DNA of 26,269 nt from Deferribacteraceae bacterium UBA1873 (GTDB taxonomy: Bacteria > Chrysiogenota > Deferribacteres > Deferribacterales > Flexistipitaceae). The translations under genes were made by a program, and so were the position numbers. The notes under the pieces are model-generated. The model was not told the origin of the DNA and made no database searches. It saw only the letters and a list, made by a program, of their open reading frames with translations. The DNA lies in NCBI GenBank assembly GCA_002338145.1, contig DDHP01000039.1, positions 52,194-78,462 of the forward strand. Reading direction: 5' to 3'. Shown one piece after another: positions 6,933-15,040 of this stretch (position 1 is the first letter of the stretch; each line of letters begins with the position of its first letter).

Positions 6933-7553
6933 TTATTTTTTTATAAAATTTAGTATATCAAGGTGGTTGTTTATAACCGGGGCTTCATAAAGCTTATTGG
7001 CGTATGCAACAAAAGGTATTTTTGCCTCTTTGGCAGCAAAATAATCTGTGCTGGAGTCCCCTATATACAATGTTTCTTCGGGAATAGTACCGAAATAGTT
7101 CAAAATTTTGTAGAGTCCTTCTGGATGTGGCTTTGCATTTTCCACATCAAAAGATGTAACTTTGTAGTCAAAGAAGCCATTTAAATTGTAATGCTTCAGA
7201 AGGTAATGCAATGATTTGCCCCTGTTAGTAAAAATTGCCATTGATATTTTCATTTCCTTTAATTTTTTTAATGTTATCTCAAGATTCATCTCCGGTTCCA
7301 TAAGATGAAGGAAGTGACGAAAATTCATATTGTTGGCAAATTCAAGAATTTCCTTTTTTTTGGCAATATCGTCTGTAAGCATATCTATTATTTCAGTATT
7401 TGTTTTCATCATTGCGTTTTTCACTTCATCCGGATTGTTTTTATCTAATTTAGGGAGATTAAACTCATCACAGACAAAATCATAGTATGCCAAAACAGCT
7501 TTTTCACTTTTAAAAAGAACACCGTCGCAATCATAGATTACAAGCTTTGTCAA
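6933..7553 (-). CDS. HAD-superfamily hydrolase, phosphoglycolate phosphatase-like
   Basis: 206 residues. HAD motif I is YDCDGVLF with nucleophile D8 and acid D10, motif II is IFTNRG, the lysine lies in AKPHPEGL, and motif IV is YIGDSSTDYFAA. The helical cap falls between motifs I and II (about residues 15-85), giving a subclass I phosphatase like Gph or PpaX. Phosphoglycolate, pyrophosphate or sugar phosphates are possible substrates; none can be chosen. The start is TTG at 7553 because AAAGGAG lies 7 nt upstream. It converges on bioY. Confidence 0.9.
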   Translation of the reverse strand: MTKLVIYDCDGVLFKSEKAVLAYYDFVCDEFNLPKLDKNNPDEVKNAMMKTNTEIIDMLTDDIAKKKEILEFANNMNFRHFLHLMEPEMNLEITLKKLKEMKISMAIFTNRGKSLHYLLKHYNLNGFFDYKVTSFDVENAKPHPEGLYKILNYFGTIPEETLYIGDSSTDYFAAKEAKIPFVAYANKLYEAPVINNHLDILNFIKK

Positions 7554-7636
7554 TGTTTACTCCTTTAACAAACATGCTTATTGTTATAAACTTCTAAGAC
7601 AGATTAAAAAAAAACACGGAAAATACAAGTTTTTTC

Positions 7637-7663
7637 TAAAGTTTTTTTCTGTAACGTCGATTT
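7637..7663 (+). promoter_or_regulatory. sigma-28 (FliA) promoter for fliD operon
   Basis: TAAAGTTT (7637-7644), exactly 11 nt, then GTCGATTT (7656-7663). The sigma-28 consensus is TAAAGTTT-N11-GCCGATAA, so the -35 matches 8 of 8 and the -10 matches 5 of 8. The site lies about 27 nt ahead of the fliD start, which places fliD and the genes behind it in the late flagellar class. Confidence 0.75.
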
Positions 7664-7689
7664 GACAAATAGCAACAAGGAGGTTGTGG

Positions 7690-10317
7690 ATGGAAGATTT
7701 GCGGATTGGCGGAATCGTTTCCGGAATGGATACAAACTCAATCGTTGATACTATGGTGAAAAGGGCAAGAATCTCCCTTGACAGAATGCAGGGTGATTAT
7801 GAGCTTAAAGCCCTGGAAAAGAGTATGTATCAGGATTTTAGTTCCAAACTCACCTCTCTTAAAACCGAACTTTTGAGTATGAAACTCGAATCCACTTTTA
7901 AATCTAAAACGGCTGACAGCTCTGATCCATCTGTTTTGACAGCAACAGCAAGTACCAATGCAAGTGTCGGGTCACATACCATAAGTATTGATCAAACAGC
8001 TACAAATGCATTTTCTAACAGTCAGTTTCTGAGAGCTGCAGTTTATAAAAAAGGTGCCGGGATTGAATCTGTTTCGGGTAGACCTGACAGTTTTATTGAA
8101 GGTAAACATGAAGTAAATGTTAATCAGCAAAACATCAATGGTACCGATTATTTTATTGGTAAAGATGTGTTTACTCCAAAAAATCTTGGCAGTTTTCAGC
8201 AGAAGACTGGTGGGAATCCTATTGCAAATATAAATGATGCCGGCGAACTTACTACAGGCATTACCGGGGGGAAATTCAGTATTACAGTTGACTCCACTGA
8301 AATTTCCACAACGATTGATGCAGCAGCAGGTGATGATATAAACTCAGTTGTTCAAAAAATTCAATCAGGTCTCAATGATGAAATAAATGCCCATTTTTCT
8401 ACAACGAATGTACAATATGTAACTGCTTCTTCCAGTATGAATACTAATACTGGGGAATGGAAATTTTCTTTAAGCAAGACATCGTTGGAATCATTTGGTT
8501 TTTCTATCAATGATACGCCATTATCAGAACGTCTGGGATTTTATGATGCTGGTTCAAATATTACTGTAACGAACTCTGTTACAAAAATTGAAAGATATTT
8601 TGCAGCTGTTGATGAAAATACACTCTTAAATAAATTTAACAGTTCTCAAGGGGGACTTGTTAACGGGTCTGTTTTAAAAACTGCAAACGGTGGATTGACT
8701 GAAGGGAGCTTTTCTATTGCTCAGGATTCCTCTCTCAATGTTTCAGCAGCCACACCCACAAAAATCTTGGGGAATACAGTTTCAAGTGGCGGAGGCCTTA
8801 ATACTTCCGTTAAAGGTTTGCAAAATGCCAACTTACTGAATGCTCCGTCTGAAAGTACAAATGGTACTTTTACTATTAACGGGACAAAAATTAATATACA
8901 AGATTATACCCAGATTTCTGTAGATGAACTTATCGGTAAAATTAATTCATCAGGTGCCGGTGTTACAGCTTCTTATAATGCAAATGAAGATAGAATTGAA
9001 CTTAAATCCAATTATGATGGGCCAGGTAAAATTTCTCTCGGGGATATCTCTGATACAAGCGATGCTTTATCAATACTCAGACTTTCGGCTGGAGAAGGTG
9101 CCAGTGCAGTTTTGGGAACAACAGATGGCTATATAGATCCAAGTACAAAGCTGTCTGATTCGGGAATGACAGCCGGCATCTCTGCTGGGGTGTTTACTAT
9201 AAACGATGTATCCATATATGTGGACCCCTCAAAAGACAGTCTGAACGATGTTATTTATAAAGTAAACAACTCAGGTGCTAATGTTACAATGAGTTATGAT
9301 TCTAATACGGATAAAGTAACTGTCCGTTCAAATGGTGTGGACAAAGTCTCTTTTGGCTCCCCCAATGATTCCAGCAATTTCCTTGAGGCGGTCAATCTTA
9401 CTGATAATACACTGGAATCTAAAAGCCTTGGGAAAGAGGGCAGGTATGCTGTTTTAAATGTTGATGGGGTGGATTACGTACGAAAAGAAAATAAAATTGA
9501 TGATATTATAGATGGTGTAACATTGAATCTTAATAATGTAAGCAGTGGTTTTGTTAATTTAAATATAAATGTTGATACAGACAAAGCAGTGGAAACCACA
9601 GCAAAATTTATTCAGCATTACAATACACTTATGGAAAAACTTTCACCTCCTGAAATTGAGGATCAGGATAAAGAATATCTCGAACCGTTGACAGATGAAA
9701 AGAAATCTCAGATGACCGATTCCGAAGTTGAGGAGTATCAGAAAAAATGGGAAGAATTTAATCAGTACAGAATGATTAACAGAAGTTCTGAGTTAAGATC
9801 TTTAAGGACAACATTGAGATCGAATCTTCTTAATCAGGTGCCGGGAATAAATGGCGATTACCAATCTCTGTCTGAAATCGGTCTTGATATAGCAGGAGAT
9901 GGAAACATAGAAATAGAGAAAAAAGGAATGCTTTTGGTAGATTCCACAGATTTGGATGAAATAAAGGATGCTTTGAAAAACAATGTTAAATTTAACGAAG
10001 CATTATCAACTAATCCGGATGATGTTTACAATCTTTTTGCCCAGGATAATGAAAACGGAAGAGGATGGGCGAGGCTTTATGAAGAAAAGATTAACCAGTA
10101 CACAAGTAGTGGGGGTATGATAGCAAACAAAATAGGCCCATACGGATCAATAGATAGGTCCATGATGAGAATTATGGAGCAGATGACAAGGGAAGAAGAG
10201 AGAATGAATAACAAAATGGACAGACTCTGGAGGGAGTTTAGCAGAATGGAGGAACAGATTTCTCAGATTCAAAGCCAGGGAGACTATATGATGCAAATGT
10301 TACAATCAACAAAATAA
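7690..10317 (+). CDS. fliD: flagellar filament cap protein FliD (HAP2)
   Basis: 875 residues from ATG 7690. An in-frame TTG at 7684 overlaps the Shine-Dalgarno AAGGAGG (7677-7683), so the ATG is chosen. The N-terminal IGGIVSGMDTNSIVDTMV is the FliD_N signature. The C-terminal third (about residues 630-875) has long helices ending in MTREEERMNNKMDRLWREFSRMEEQISQIQSQ, the coiled coil that holds the cap. The protein is nearly twice the length of the E. coli one (468). The extra length is in the exposed middle, which carries at least two clear flagellin-IN type repeats (about 392-441 and 500-548) and possibly a divergent third near 194-260. The protein is exported by the flagellar type III system and caps the growing filament. 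Confidence 0.95.
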   Translation: MEDLRIGGIVSGMDTNSIVDTMVKRARISLDRMQGDYELKALEKSMYQDFSSKLTSLKTELLSMKLESTFKSKTADSSDPSVLTATASTNASVGSHTISIDQTATNAFSNSQFLRAAVYKKGAGIESVSGRPDSFIEGKHEVNVNQQNINGTDYFIGKDVFTPKNLGSFQQKTGGNPIANINDAGELTTGITGGKFSITVDSTEISTTIDAAAGDDINSVVQKIQSGLNDEINAHFSTTNVQYVTASSSMNTNTGEWKFSLSKTSLESFGFSINDTPLSERLGFYDAGSNITVTNSVTKIERYFAAVDENTLLNKFNSSQGGLVNGSVLKTANGGLTEGSFSIAQDSSLNVSAATPTKILGNTVSSGGGLNTSVKGLQNANLLNAPSESTNGTFTINGTKINIQDYTQISVDELIGKINSSGAGVTASYNANEDRIELKSNYDGPGKISLGDISDTSDALSILRLSAGEGASAVLGTTDGYIDPSTKLSDSGMTAGISAGVFTINDVSIYVDPSKDSLNDVIYKVNNSGANVTMSYDSNTDKVTVRSNGVDKVSFGSPNDSSNFLEAVNLTDNTLESKSLGKEGRYAVLNVDGVDYVRKENKIDDIIDGVTLNLNNVSSGFVNLNINVDTDKAVETTAKFIQHYNTLMEKLSPPEIEDQDKEYLEPLTDEKKSQMTDSEVEEYQKKWEEFNQYRMINRSSELRSLRTTLRSNLLNQVPGINGDYQSLSEIGLDIAGDGNIEIEKKGMLLVDSTDLDEIKDALKNNVKFNEALSTNPDDVYNLFAQDNENGRGWARLYEEKINQYTSSGGMIANKIGPYGSIDRSMMRIMEQMTREEERMNNKMDRLWREFSRMEEQISQIQSQGDYMMQMLQSTK

Positions 10318-10341
10318 TCTTATATATTTCAAGGAGGAAAT

Positions 10342-10779
10342 ATGGTATCAAATCCTTACAAAACTTATTTAAAGCAAGAAATCGAAGGTGCAACAAAAGG
10401 TAAGCTTGTTTTATTGCTTTATGACGGGGCTATTAAATATCTTAAAATATCGGTAAAATATCTTTCTGAAAATAAACTTAATGAAGCCCATACGAACATA
10501 ATTAAAGCTGAAAATATATTATTCGAGCTTATGTCCACTCTGAACATGGATACCGGAGAAATAGCCGATAACCTGCTCAGATTGTATGATTACATGATTT
10601 GGCAGTTGGTTCAGGCAAATAAGGACAAAGATGAAGAAAAAGTACAACCTGTGATTGAAATTCTTTCCACGCTCAGGCAAGCATGGAAAGATATTGTGGA
10701 AATAGAAGATAAAGGCAATACCGATTCGGGTAAAACCGTAAGTAAAGAGGTTAAAAAATCGGTAAATTTTGCCGGGTGA
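10342..10779 (+). CDS. fliS: flagellin export chaperone FliS
   Basis: 145 residues with a good Shine-Dalgarno (AAGGAGG). The N-terminal YLKQEIEGATKGKLVLLLYDGAIKYL is the typical FliS helix 1 and 2 signature, and the rest is predicted to be helical. FliS binds the C-terminus of flagellin in the cytoplasm and prevents early polymerisation. Its C-terminal 20 residues (GKTVSKEVKKSVN) look like a flexible tail. It follows fliD by 24 nt, the usual fliD-fliS order, and is followed 7 nt later by a small unrecognised gene. Confidence 0.95.
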   Translation: MVSNPYKTYLKQEIEGATKGKLVLLLYDGAIKYLKISVKYLSENKLNEAHTNIIKAENILFELMSTLNMDTGEIADNLLRLYDYMIWQLVQANKDKDEEKVQPVIEILSTLRQAWKDIVEIEDKGNTDSGKTVSKEVKKSVNFAG

Positions 10780-10786
10780 GGTCACC

Positions 10787-11125
10787 ATGGTAGTAAATTT
10801 TGAAGGTAGCATTGTTAATTTAAAAGAACGTATCAATCAGGTGGAAAAGCGAAAAAGCGAGTCTTCTCAACTTGAAGCCAAGTCTTCAGCAAAAAAAGCT
10901 GAGAAGACCGGAGAGGCTGAAAAACAGCGCGGGTTGGCAGATGTCGTCGCTATTAAACGTGAAAATCAGCTGGCTGCCGACTCCAATCCCATCAGATCCA
11001 AGGATGATGCTGTGAAGTTAATGGAAGATCTGAAAACAGCGTTAAAAAAGGATTTATCTGAGGCGCTTGAAGCTCATACCAAAGCTGATCCCGACAGAGT
11101 TATGAAATTTTATCCTTTTGACTAA
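10787..11125 (+). CDS. small charged protein of the fliD-fliS operon
   Basis: 112 residues from ATG 10787, chosen because GAGGT precedes it; an in-frame TTG at 10769 would overlap fliS. I do not recognise the family with certainty. The first 70 residues are very rich in Lys, Glu, Ser and Ala (KRKSESSQLEAKSSAKKAEK) and probably disordered or coiled. The last 45 are more ordered, with SKDDAVKLMEDLKTALKKDLSEALEAHTKADPDRVMKF. Proteins with this kind of ending (a helix pair followed by Ala-His-x-Lys/Asn-x-Asp-Pro) are, as I recall, common beside fliS/flaG genes in delta-proteobacteria. That link is inference. There is no signal peptide or membrane segment. Confidence 0.7.
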   Translation: MVVNFEGSIVNLKERINQVEKRKSESSQLEAKSSAKKAEKTGEAEKQRGLADVVAIKRENQLAADSNPIRSKDDAVKLMEDLKTALKKDLSEALEAHTKADPDRVMKFYPFD

Positions 11126-11139
11126 AGCGGGGTGATTTG

Positions 11140-11310
11140 ATGAATGTTTCAGCTATCAGTAACTATCAACTGACAAATATTCAGTATGATTACAGTGTCA
11201 AAATGACAGCAAAGCAGCAGGATCATGCAGAAGTCCAGGGCGCCCAAGTTATGAAACTGATTAATTCAGCCTCTGTTATAAATGAAAACAAGGTTGATGT
11301 GTACGCCTGA
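11140..11310 (+). CDS. YjfB-like putative motility protein, 56 aa
   Basis: ATG 11140 follows GGGGTGA at a suitable distance. The product begins MNVSAISNYQLTNIQYDYSV, continues KMTAKQQDHAEVQGAQVMKL and ends VDVYA; 56 residues. The pattern of an N-terminal MNVSAIS, a helix with QLxNxQxxxSVKM, another helix ending VMKLI(N)SA, and a short C-terminal tail fits the small YjfB-like putative motility family (Pfam PF14070 by recollection). The gene sits between fliS-region genes and is translationally linked, its TGA abutting the next start. The function of the family is not established. At this length coding potential rests on context, the ribosome binding site and the family-like pattern. Confidence 0.65.
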   Translation: MNVSAISNYQLTNIQYDYSVKMTAKQQDHAEVQGAQVMKLINSASVINENKVDVYA

Positions 11311-11664
11311 TTGAAGTATAGTTCTTTAATGAACACTAATTTTGAAATTATTTATGAAAAAATAATCCAGTTTGCCAATCAGATTTTATCCAACAATACC
11401 ATTGATGAAAAATTCCAGGAAAATATCAATATTTACAATAATTTTTTTCATCAGATGATTCAGCTTTTGGATGATTTGGAGTCTGTGGACAGCACCACCA
11501 GAGATAAAGTCAGAAAGTTATACAATAAAAATTATGAAGTGGAAAATCATTTAACCAAAATGAAATATGATATAAAAAAAGAGATTTTTAAAGCAAACAA
11601 AAGTGAAACGTTAAAGCGTGTTTACGGTGGCAAAACTACAAGTGGTTTTTCAAGGAAAAGCTGA
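11311..11664 (+). CDS. helical protein, candidate FliT-like flagellar chaperone
   Basis: 117 residues if started at the TTG immediately after the preceding TGA, or 111 from ATG 11329; neither has a strong Shine-Dalgarno, so the start is unsettled and coupling is likely. It is almost entirely predicted helix: FEIIYEKIIQFANQIL, then a central helix NFFHQMIQLLDDLESV and a basic C-terminal third (KKEIFKANKSETLKRVYGGK). Size, helical pattern and position after fliD-fliS match FliT, the FliD export chaperone. I see no diagnostic motif, so the call is by context and shape only. Confidence 0.6.
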   Translation: MKYSSLMNTNFEIIYEKIIQFANQILSNNTIDEKFQENINIYNNFFHQMIQLLDDLESVDSTTRDKVRKLYNKNYEVENHLTKMKYDIKKEIFKANKSETLKRVYGGKTTSGFSRKS

Positions 11665-11669
11665 CTTTT

Positions 11670-13241
11670 ATGGAAAAATGGAATGTTATTAAATACTATA
11701 GAGATATTTTGCAGTCAGAAGAGGGGACAATATTAAAACCCGGCAAAGTAAAAATTGCCCTTATTTATCCTAACACTTATGATATAGCCATACAAAACAT
11801 AGGATTTCAGTCCGTGTATTACTACTTCAATACTATTGAAAATGTAAGTTGCGAGCGATTTGTCCTGGATTACTATGAAGATAATTTATCGATTGAGAGT
11901 CAGAAATTTTTGGCTGAGTTTGATATTATAGCACTGAGTATAAATTATGAAGAAGATATCCTGAATTTTATCAAATTCTTAGAATGTCAAAAAATTCCCG
12001 CTTTTTGTGCTGGAAGAAATGATTCTTTTCCGGCTGTGGTTGCAGGGGGAGCACTTTGCAGTATAAATCCCTGTCTTCTGATTTCCGTTGTGGATGCTCA
12101 GATTGTGGGGGATATTGAGCCTGTTTTGAATGATATATCACCTGCTTTGGCCGGTTACAGAAACAAAACAGATTTTTTGAGCCGGATTAAAGAATTAGAT
12201 TGTGTGCTGATAAATAATTCCGGCAAAAAAGCTGCGGCCTTAAGGAAGAACAGCGATATGTTTTCTTACTCACATATTGTTGCCCAAAGAGGTGATTTCA
12301 GCGGGGAATTTTTGGTTGAGCTGTCAGGGGGATGTAAATACAGTTGCAGATTTTGCACATCTTCCTATTCGTTTAAGCCGTACAGGGTGTTTGACAGGGA
12401 TAAAATTTTGGAAAAAATCATGAAATCCAAAGCTAAGTCTGTGGGACTTATTAGCGCTGCTTTTGGTGATTTACCGGATGTGAAGAATTTTTTGTCTCAA
12501 ATTAAAAATTTGGGAATGGGAGTTTCTGTTTCCTCTTTACGTATTGATACACTAAATACAAATCTTTTAAGCCTTCTTAAAGAAATGGGAGTGAGATCTA
12601 TAACAATTGCAGAGGAAACAGCTTCAGAAGATTTGAAACATCTTATAGGAAAATATATTAGTGCCGATGAAATTTATGAAAAGGTTGAAATTATTGCAGC
12701 TTCGGGGATAGAAAATCTTAAGCTGTATTATATGATCGGTTTACCTGGCGAAACAATCGGTGATGTTGAAAACATTATAATACATTTAGAAAAAATAGCC
12801 GATGTTTTCAGACAAACACAAATAAAGCAATTCAATAGAATTGGCAAAATAAAGGTTTCGGTAAATATATTTATACCAAAACCTTTTACTCCAATGCAGT
12901 ATTTTAATCTTGAAAGTAAATCAATGATTAGGAAAAAACTGAATTTTTTGAAAAAACGCTTGGGAAGCATTCCCAATGTAAAATTTGACTTAATGTCCTA
13001 TAATCAAGCGTTTCTTCAGGCTTTTTTGTCAAAATCCGGTTTTGATATACAATATTTTTATAAATATTTTATAGAAAACAATTTTGATGTAAAGGCTGCT
13101 CTCAGTAAATATAAGTCTGAATATGGACTTGACTTTATGATGCAAAAAAAGGATTTTGACTGGCACAAAGTACTGGATCACGGAACAGATCAACTGATAA
13201 AACGAGAGTTTGAAAAATGCTTAAAACTAAACAGGGACTAA
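11670..13241 (+). CDS. B12-binding domain radical SAM protein
   Basis: 523 residues. An N-terminal part (about 25-160) looks like a cobalamin-binding Rossmann domain and has AGGALCSINPCLLISVVDAQIVGDIEPVL, which corresponds to the usual GGxxxxxNPxxxxxxxDxxxxGExE block. The radical SAM cluster motif is C222-KYS-C226-RF-C229 in LSGGCKYSCRFCTSSY. GLPGET is the typical later motif before the C-terminal extension (KVSVNIFIPKPFTPMQ). The enzyme therefore binds a [4Fe-4S] cluster and SAM and perhaps cobalamin; its substrate is unknown. It resembles the methylthio/methyl-transferase-like group with TIGR03960-type features. It overlaps pgeF by 25 nt and follows the flagellar genes by 5 nt, so it may be co-transcribed with them. 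Confidence 0.88.
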   Translation: MEKWNVIKYYRDILQSEEGTILKPGKVKIALIYPNTYDIAIQNIGFQSVYYYFNTIENVSCERFVLDYYEDNLSIESQKFLAEFDIIALSINYEEDILNFIKFLECQKIPAFCAGRNDSFPAVVAGGALCSINPCLLISVVDAQIVGDIEPVLNDISPALAGYRNKTDFLSRIKELDCVLINNSGKKAAALRKNSDMFSYSHIVAQRGDFSGEFLVELSGGCKYSCRFCTSSYSFKPYRVFDRDKILEKIMKSKAKSVGLISAAFGDLPDVKNFLSQIKNLGMGVSVSSLRIDTLNTNLLSLLKEMGVRSITIAEETASEDLKHLIGKYISADEIYEKVEIIAASGIENLKLYYMIGLPGETIGDVENIIIHLEKIADVFRQTQIKQFNRIGKIKVSVNIFIPKPFTPMQYFNLESKSMIRKKLNFLKKRLGSIPNVKFDLMSYNQAFLQAFLSKSGFDIQYFYKYFIENNFDVKAALSKYKSEYGLDFMMQKKDFDWHKVLDHGTDQLIKREFEKCLKLNRD

Positions 13242-13948
13242 TATATTATGAAGTTGATACAAAAGATTCGGATATTCTTTGTTTTACAACCACAAGAATA
13301 GGCGGATTTGGCATCGATTTTTTTGACTTTGGAGATAATACTAACAAAGAGCTCAGTGAGAAAAATTATGCTTTGTTGTGTAGTGTTTTTAACCTGCCGG
13401 GAATGCCCGAAAAAGTCATACAGACACATTCTGCAAATGTGCTGGATCTGGATAAATATTACGAAAAATCCCGATATGCCTATGACGGTATGATAACTTC
13501 GGCTGTTAATGTCCCATTGGGAATTTTAACTGCCGATTGCTATTCTGTGCAAATTATAGGCGAAAATTTAATAAGTAATCTTCATTGTGGATGGAGAAGT
13601 GTATATTCTGGTATTATTGAAAATACACTGAGATTATTTCAGATGAAAGGGGAGAAAACACTAAAAGCGGTGGTGGGTGTCGGAATCTGCAGTAATTGTT
13701 ATGAAGTGTCTGAGGACTTGGCAGAAAAATTCGAGAGTAAATTTGGTTTCCCAGATATAGCTGAACGAAAAAACGGAAAATTTTATCTTAATTTGAGAAA
13801 AATAATTGAAAAAAATTTGAAAAGGTTAGGTGTGAGTGAAATTATTCATTTACAAAACTGTACTTTTTGTAATAAATATTTATATTCTTTTAGAAGAGAT
13901 AGAGAAAATGCCGGGAGGATGATTACTATTATAGTGAGGAAGGGATGA
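13217..13948 (+). CDS. pgeF: peptidoglycan editing factor PgeF (YfiH/laccase-domain family)
   Basis: 243 residues. The metal and catalytic residues of the family are at nearly the same positions as in E. coli: H71 in QTHS, C108 in TADCYSV and H123 in HCGWRS. The C-terminal CTFCNKYLYSFRRDRENAGRM is the other family signature. PgeF hydrolyses muropeptides that have wrongly incorporated amino acids (for example L-Ser for L-Ala) into the stem peptide; older annotation as polyphenol oxidase or laccase is not supported for the bacterial family. The start ATG lies inside the end of the radical SAM gene. No terminator was seen after it. Confidence 0.92.
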   Translation: MLKTKQGLIYYEVDTKDSDILCFTTTRIGGFGIDFFDFGDNTNKELSEKNYALLCSVFNLPGMPEKVIQTHSANVLDLDKYYEKSRYAYDGMITSAVNVPLGILTADCYSVQIIGENLISNLHCGWRSVYSGIIENTLRLFQMKGEKTLKAVVGVGICSNCYEVSEDLAEKFESKFGFPDIAERKNGKFYLNLRKIIEKNLKRLGVSEIIHLQNCTFCNKYLYSFRRDRENAGRMITIIVRKG

Positions 13949-14134
13949 TAGAAAAATTTTTTCTTTTCATTGTATACTAAAGAGATTATCTTAAAAATAA
14001 TGAAGATACATGAATTTTGATATTTTTATCTCTGGGAACGAACACTAATTTCCAGATGGTTACAAGGAACTAATCAAATATGGTTAGGGTAGACTCTAAA
14101 ATTTTTGAACGAAGTAATTATAAGTGAGGTACGC

Positions 14135-14953
14135 ATGTTTTTAATTGGTTTTTTAGTGAAGCTTTATATTATTGTTTTGTTGCTAAGGACATCAATGACA
14201 CGTCAGGAGCTGTATTTTAATCCATTCGGCAAACTTATAGCATCTTTGACTGAGCCTTTGTATTCAACTGTTTTGAAAGGTGAAAATAAGTCAAAAGCTG
14301 ACAAGATGACACCGGTACTTATAATAATTTTAGTTGTTTTATATGCTTTTCTTTTTTGGGTATTAAGCGGATACTCTATGGTTCAGTCTGTTGTAGTGGC
14401 TGCCGATGATATACTTGTTTTTCTTATGCTTTTTTACATTATTGCTATTATTTTGGGCAGTATGGTTAATACCTATGGTGCTTCCTTTTATACAACTTTT
14501 TTTCACAGAATGGGGCTTTTCTGGGTCAGGTTTGCAAGAACTATTACGAATATCCCCGGTAATACTATTGTAATACCTGCTATAATTTTGGTTTTTATTG
14601 CTTTCGTAATTTTGGACTCCGGCTTGTGGATATTGTTTAACGCTATCGGTCAGAATGTTATCGATCCGGTGGGTACAATGTTGTATGTTATAAAGAACGG
14701 TCTTTTGTCGATTGTGGGAATTATGCATTATTTGACGTGGCTTATTATAATAAGAGCTTTGATGTCATGGGTTAGCCCGGATCCTTCAAACTCTGTTGTT
14801 CAGTTAATACATGCTCTCACTGATCCTATTATGAAGCCATTTAGCAGAATCGTGCCGCCTATCGGAATGATAGATATTTCTCCGATAATTTTGATTTTTC
14901 TTATTGAATTTTTGAGAATATTTCTTACCCGCTTGATTGGAATTGCTTTTTAA
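14135..14953 (+). CDS. YggT family membrane protein with two YggT domains
   Basis: 272 residues from ATG 14135; the upstream GTGAGGT supports this over an in-frame TTG at 14105. There are about six hydrophobic segments. The YggT signature occurs twice: near the N-terminus (SMTRQELYFNPFGKLIASLTEPLY) and at the C-terminus (RALMSWVSPDPSNSVVQ followed by TDPIMKPFSRIVPP). The tandem arrangement is like E. coli YggT but longer, with an extra linker of about 60 residues. YggT proteins are inner-membrane proteins linked to osmotic tolerance and to cell division in some lineages; the exact function is unknown. Confidence 0.9.
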   Translation: MFLIGFLVKLYIIVLLLRTSMTRQELYFNPFGKLIASLTEPLYSTVLKGENKSKADKMTPVLIIILVVLYAFLFWVLSGYSMVQSVVVAADDILVFLMLFYIIAIILGSMVNTYGASFYTTFFHRMGLFWVRFARTITNIPGNTIVIPAIILVFIAFVILDSGLWILFNAIGQNVIDPVGTMLYVIKNGLLSIVGIMHYLTWLIIIRALMSWVSPDPSNSVVQLIHALTDPIMKPFSRIVPPIGMIDISPIILIFLIEFLRIFLTRLIGIAF

Positions 14954-14997
14954 TATTTTGCTGAACGCAAAATTACGAAGAATCTGAAAATGTGGTG

Positions 14998-15003
14998 TAT
15001 AAT
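14998..15003 (+). promoter_or_regulatory. possible -10 box upstream of PIN-TRAM gene
   Basis: A consensus TATAAT at 14998-15003 lies about 37 nt before the start of the PIN-TRAM gene. No convincing -35 box is seen at 16-18 nt, so this is weak support for a promoter. Confidence 0.3.
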
Positions 15004-15040
15004 AATGTTAATGTTATTTTTATATAGTTAAGAGGTGAAA

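Noticed and set aside
562..7671. TTTGACAAATA occurs shortly before the ribosome binding sites of trxA and fliD
   Set aside because: Only two copies are seen, and AT-rich sequence makes chance likely. Each place has a better-placed promoter.
13949..14134. Possible tRNA or small RNA between pgeF and the YggT gene
   Set aside because: One 6-bp stem (CTAATC/GGTTAG) is visible, but there is no cloverleaf, TTCGA-type loop or T-tract.
14954..14980. Hairpin ATTTTGC/GCAAAAT after the YggT gene as a terminator
   Set aside because: The stem is AT-rich and weak and no T-tract follows.
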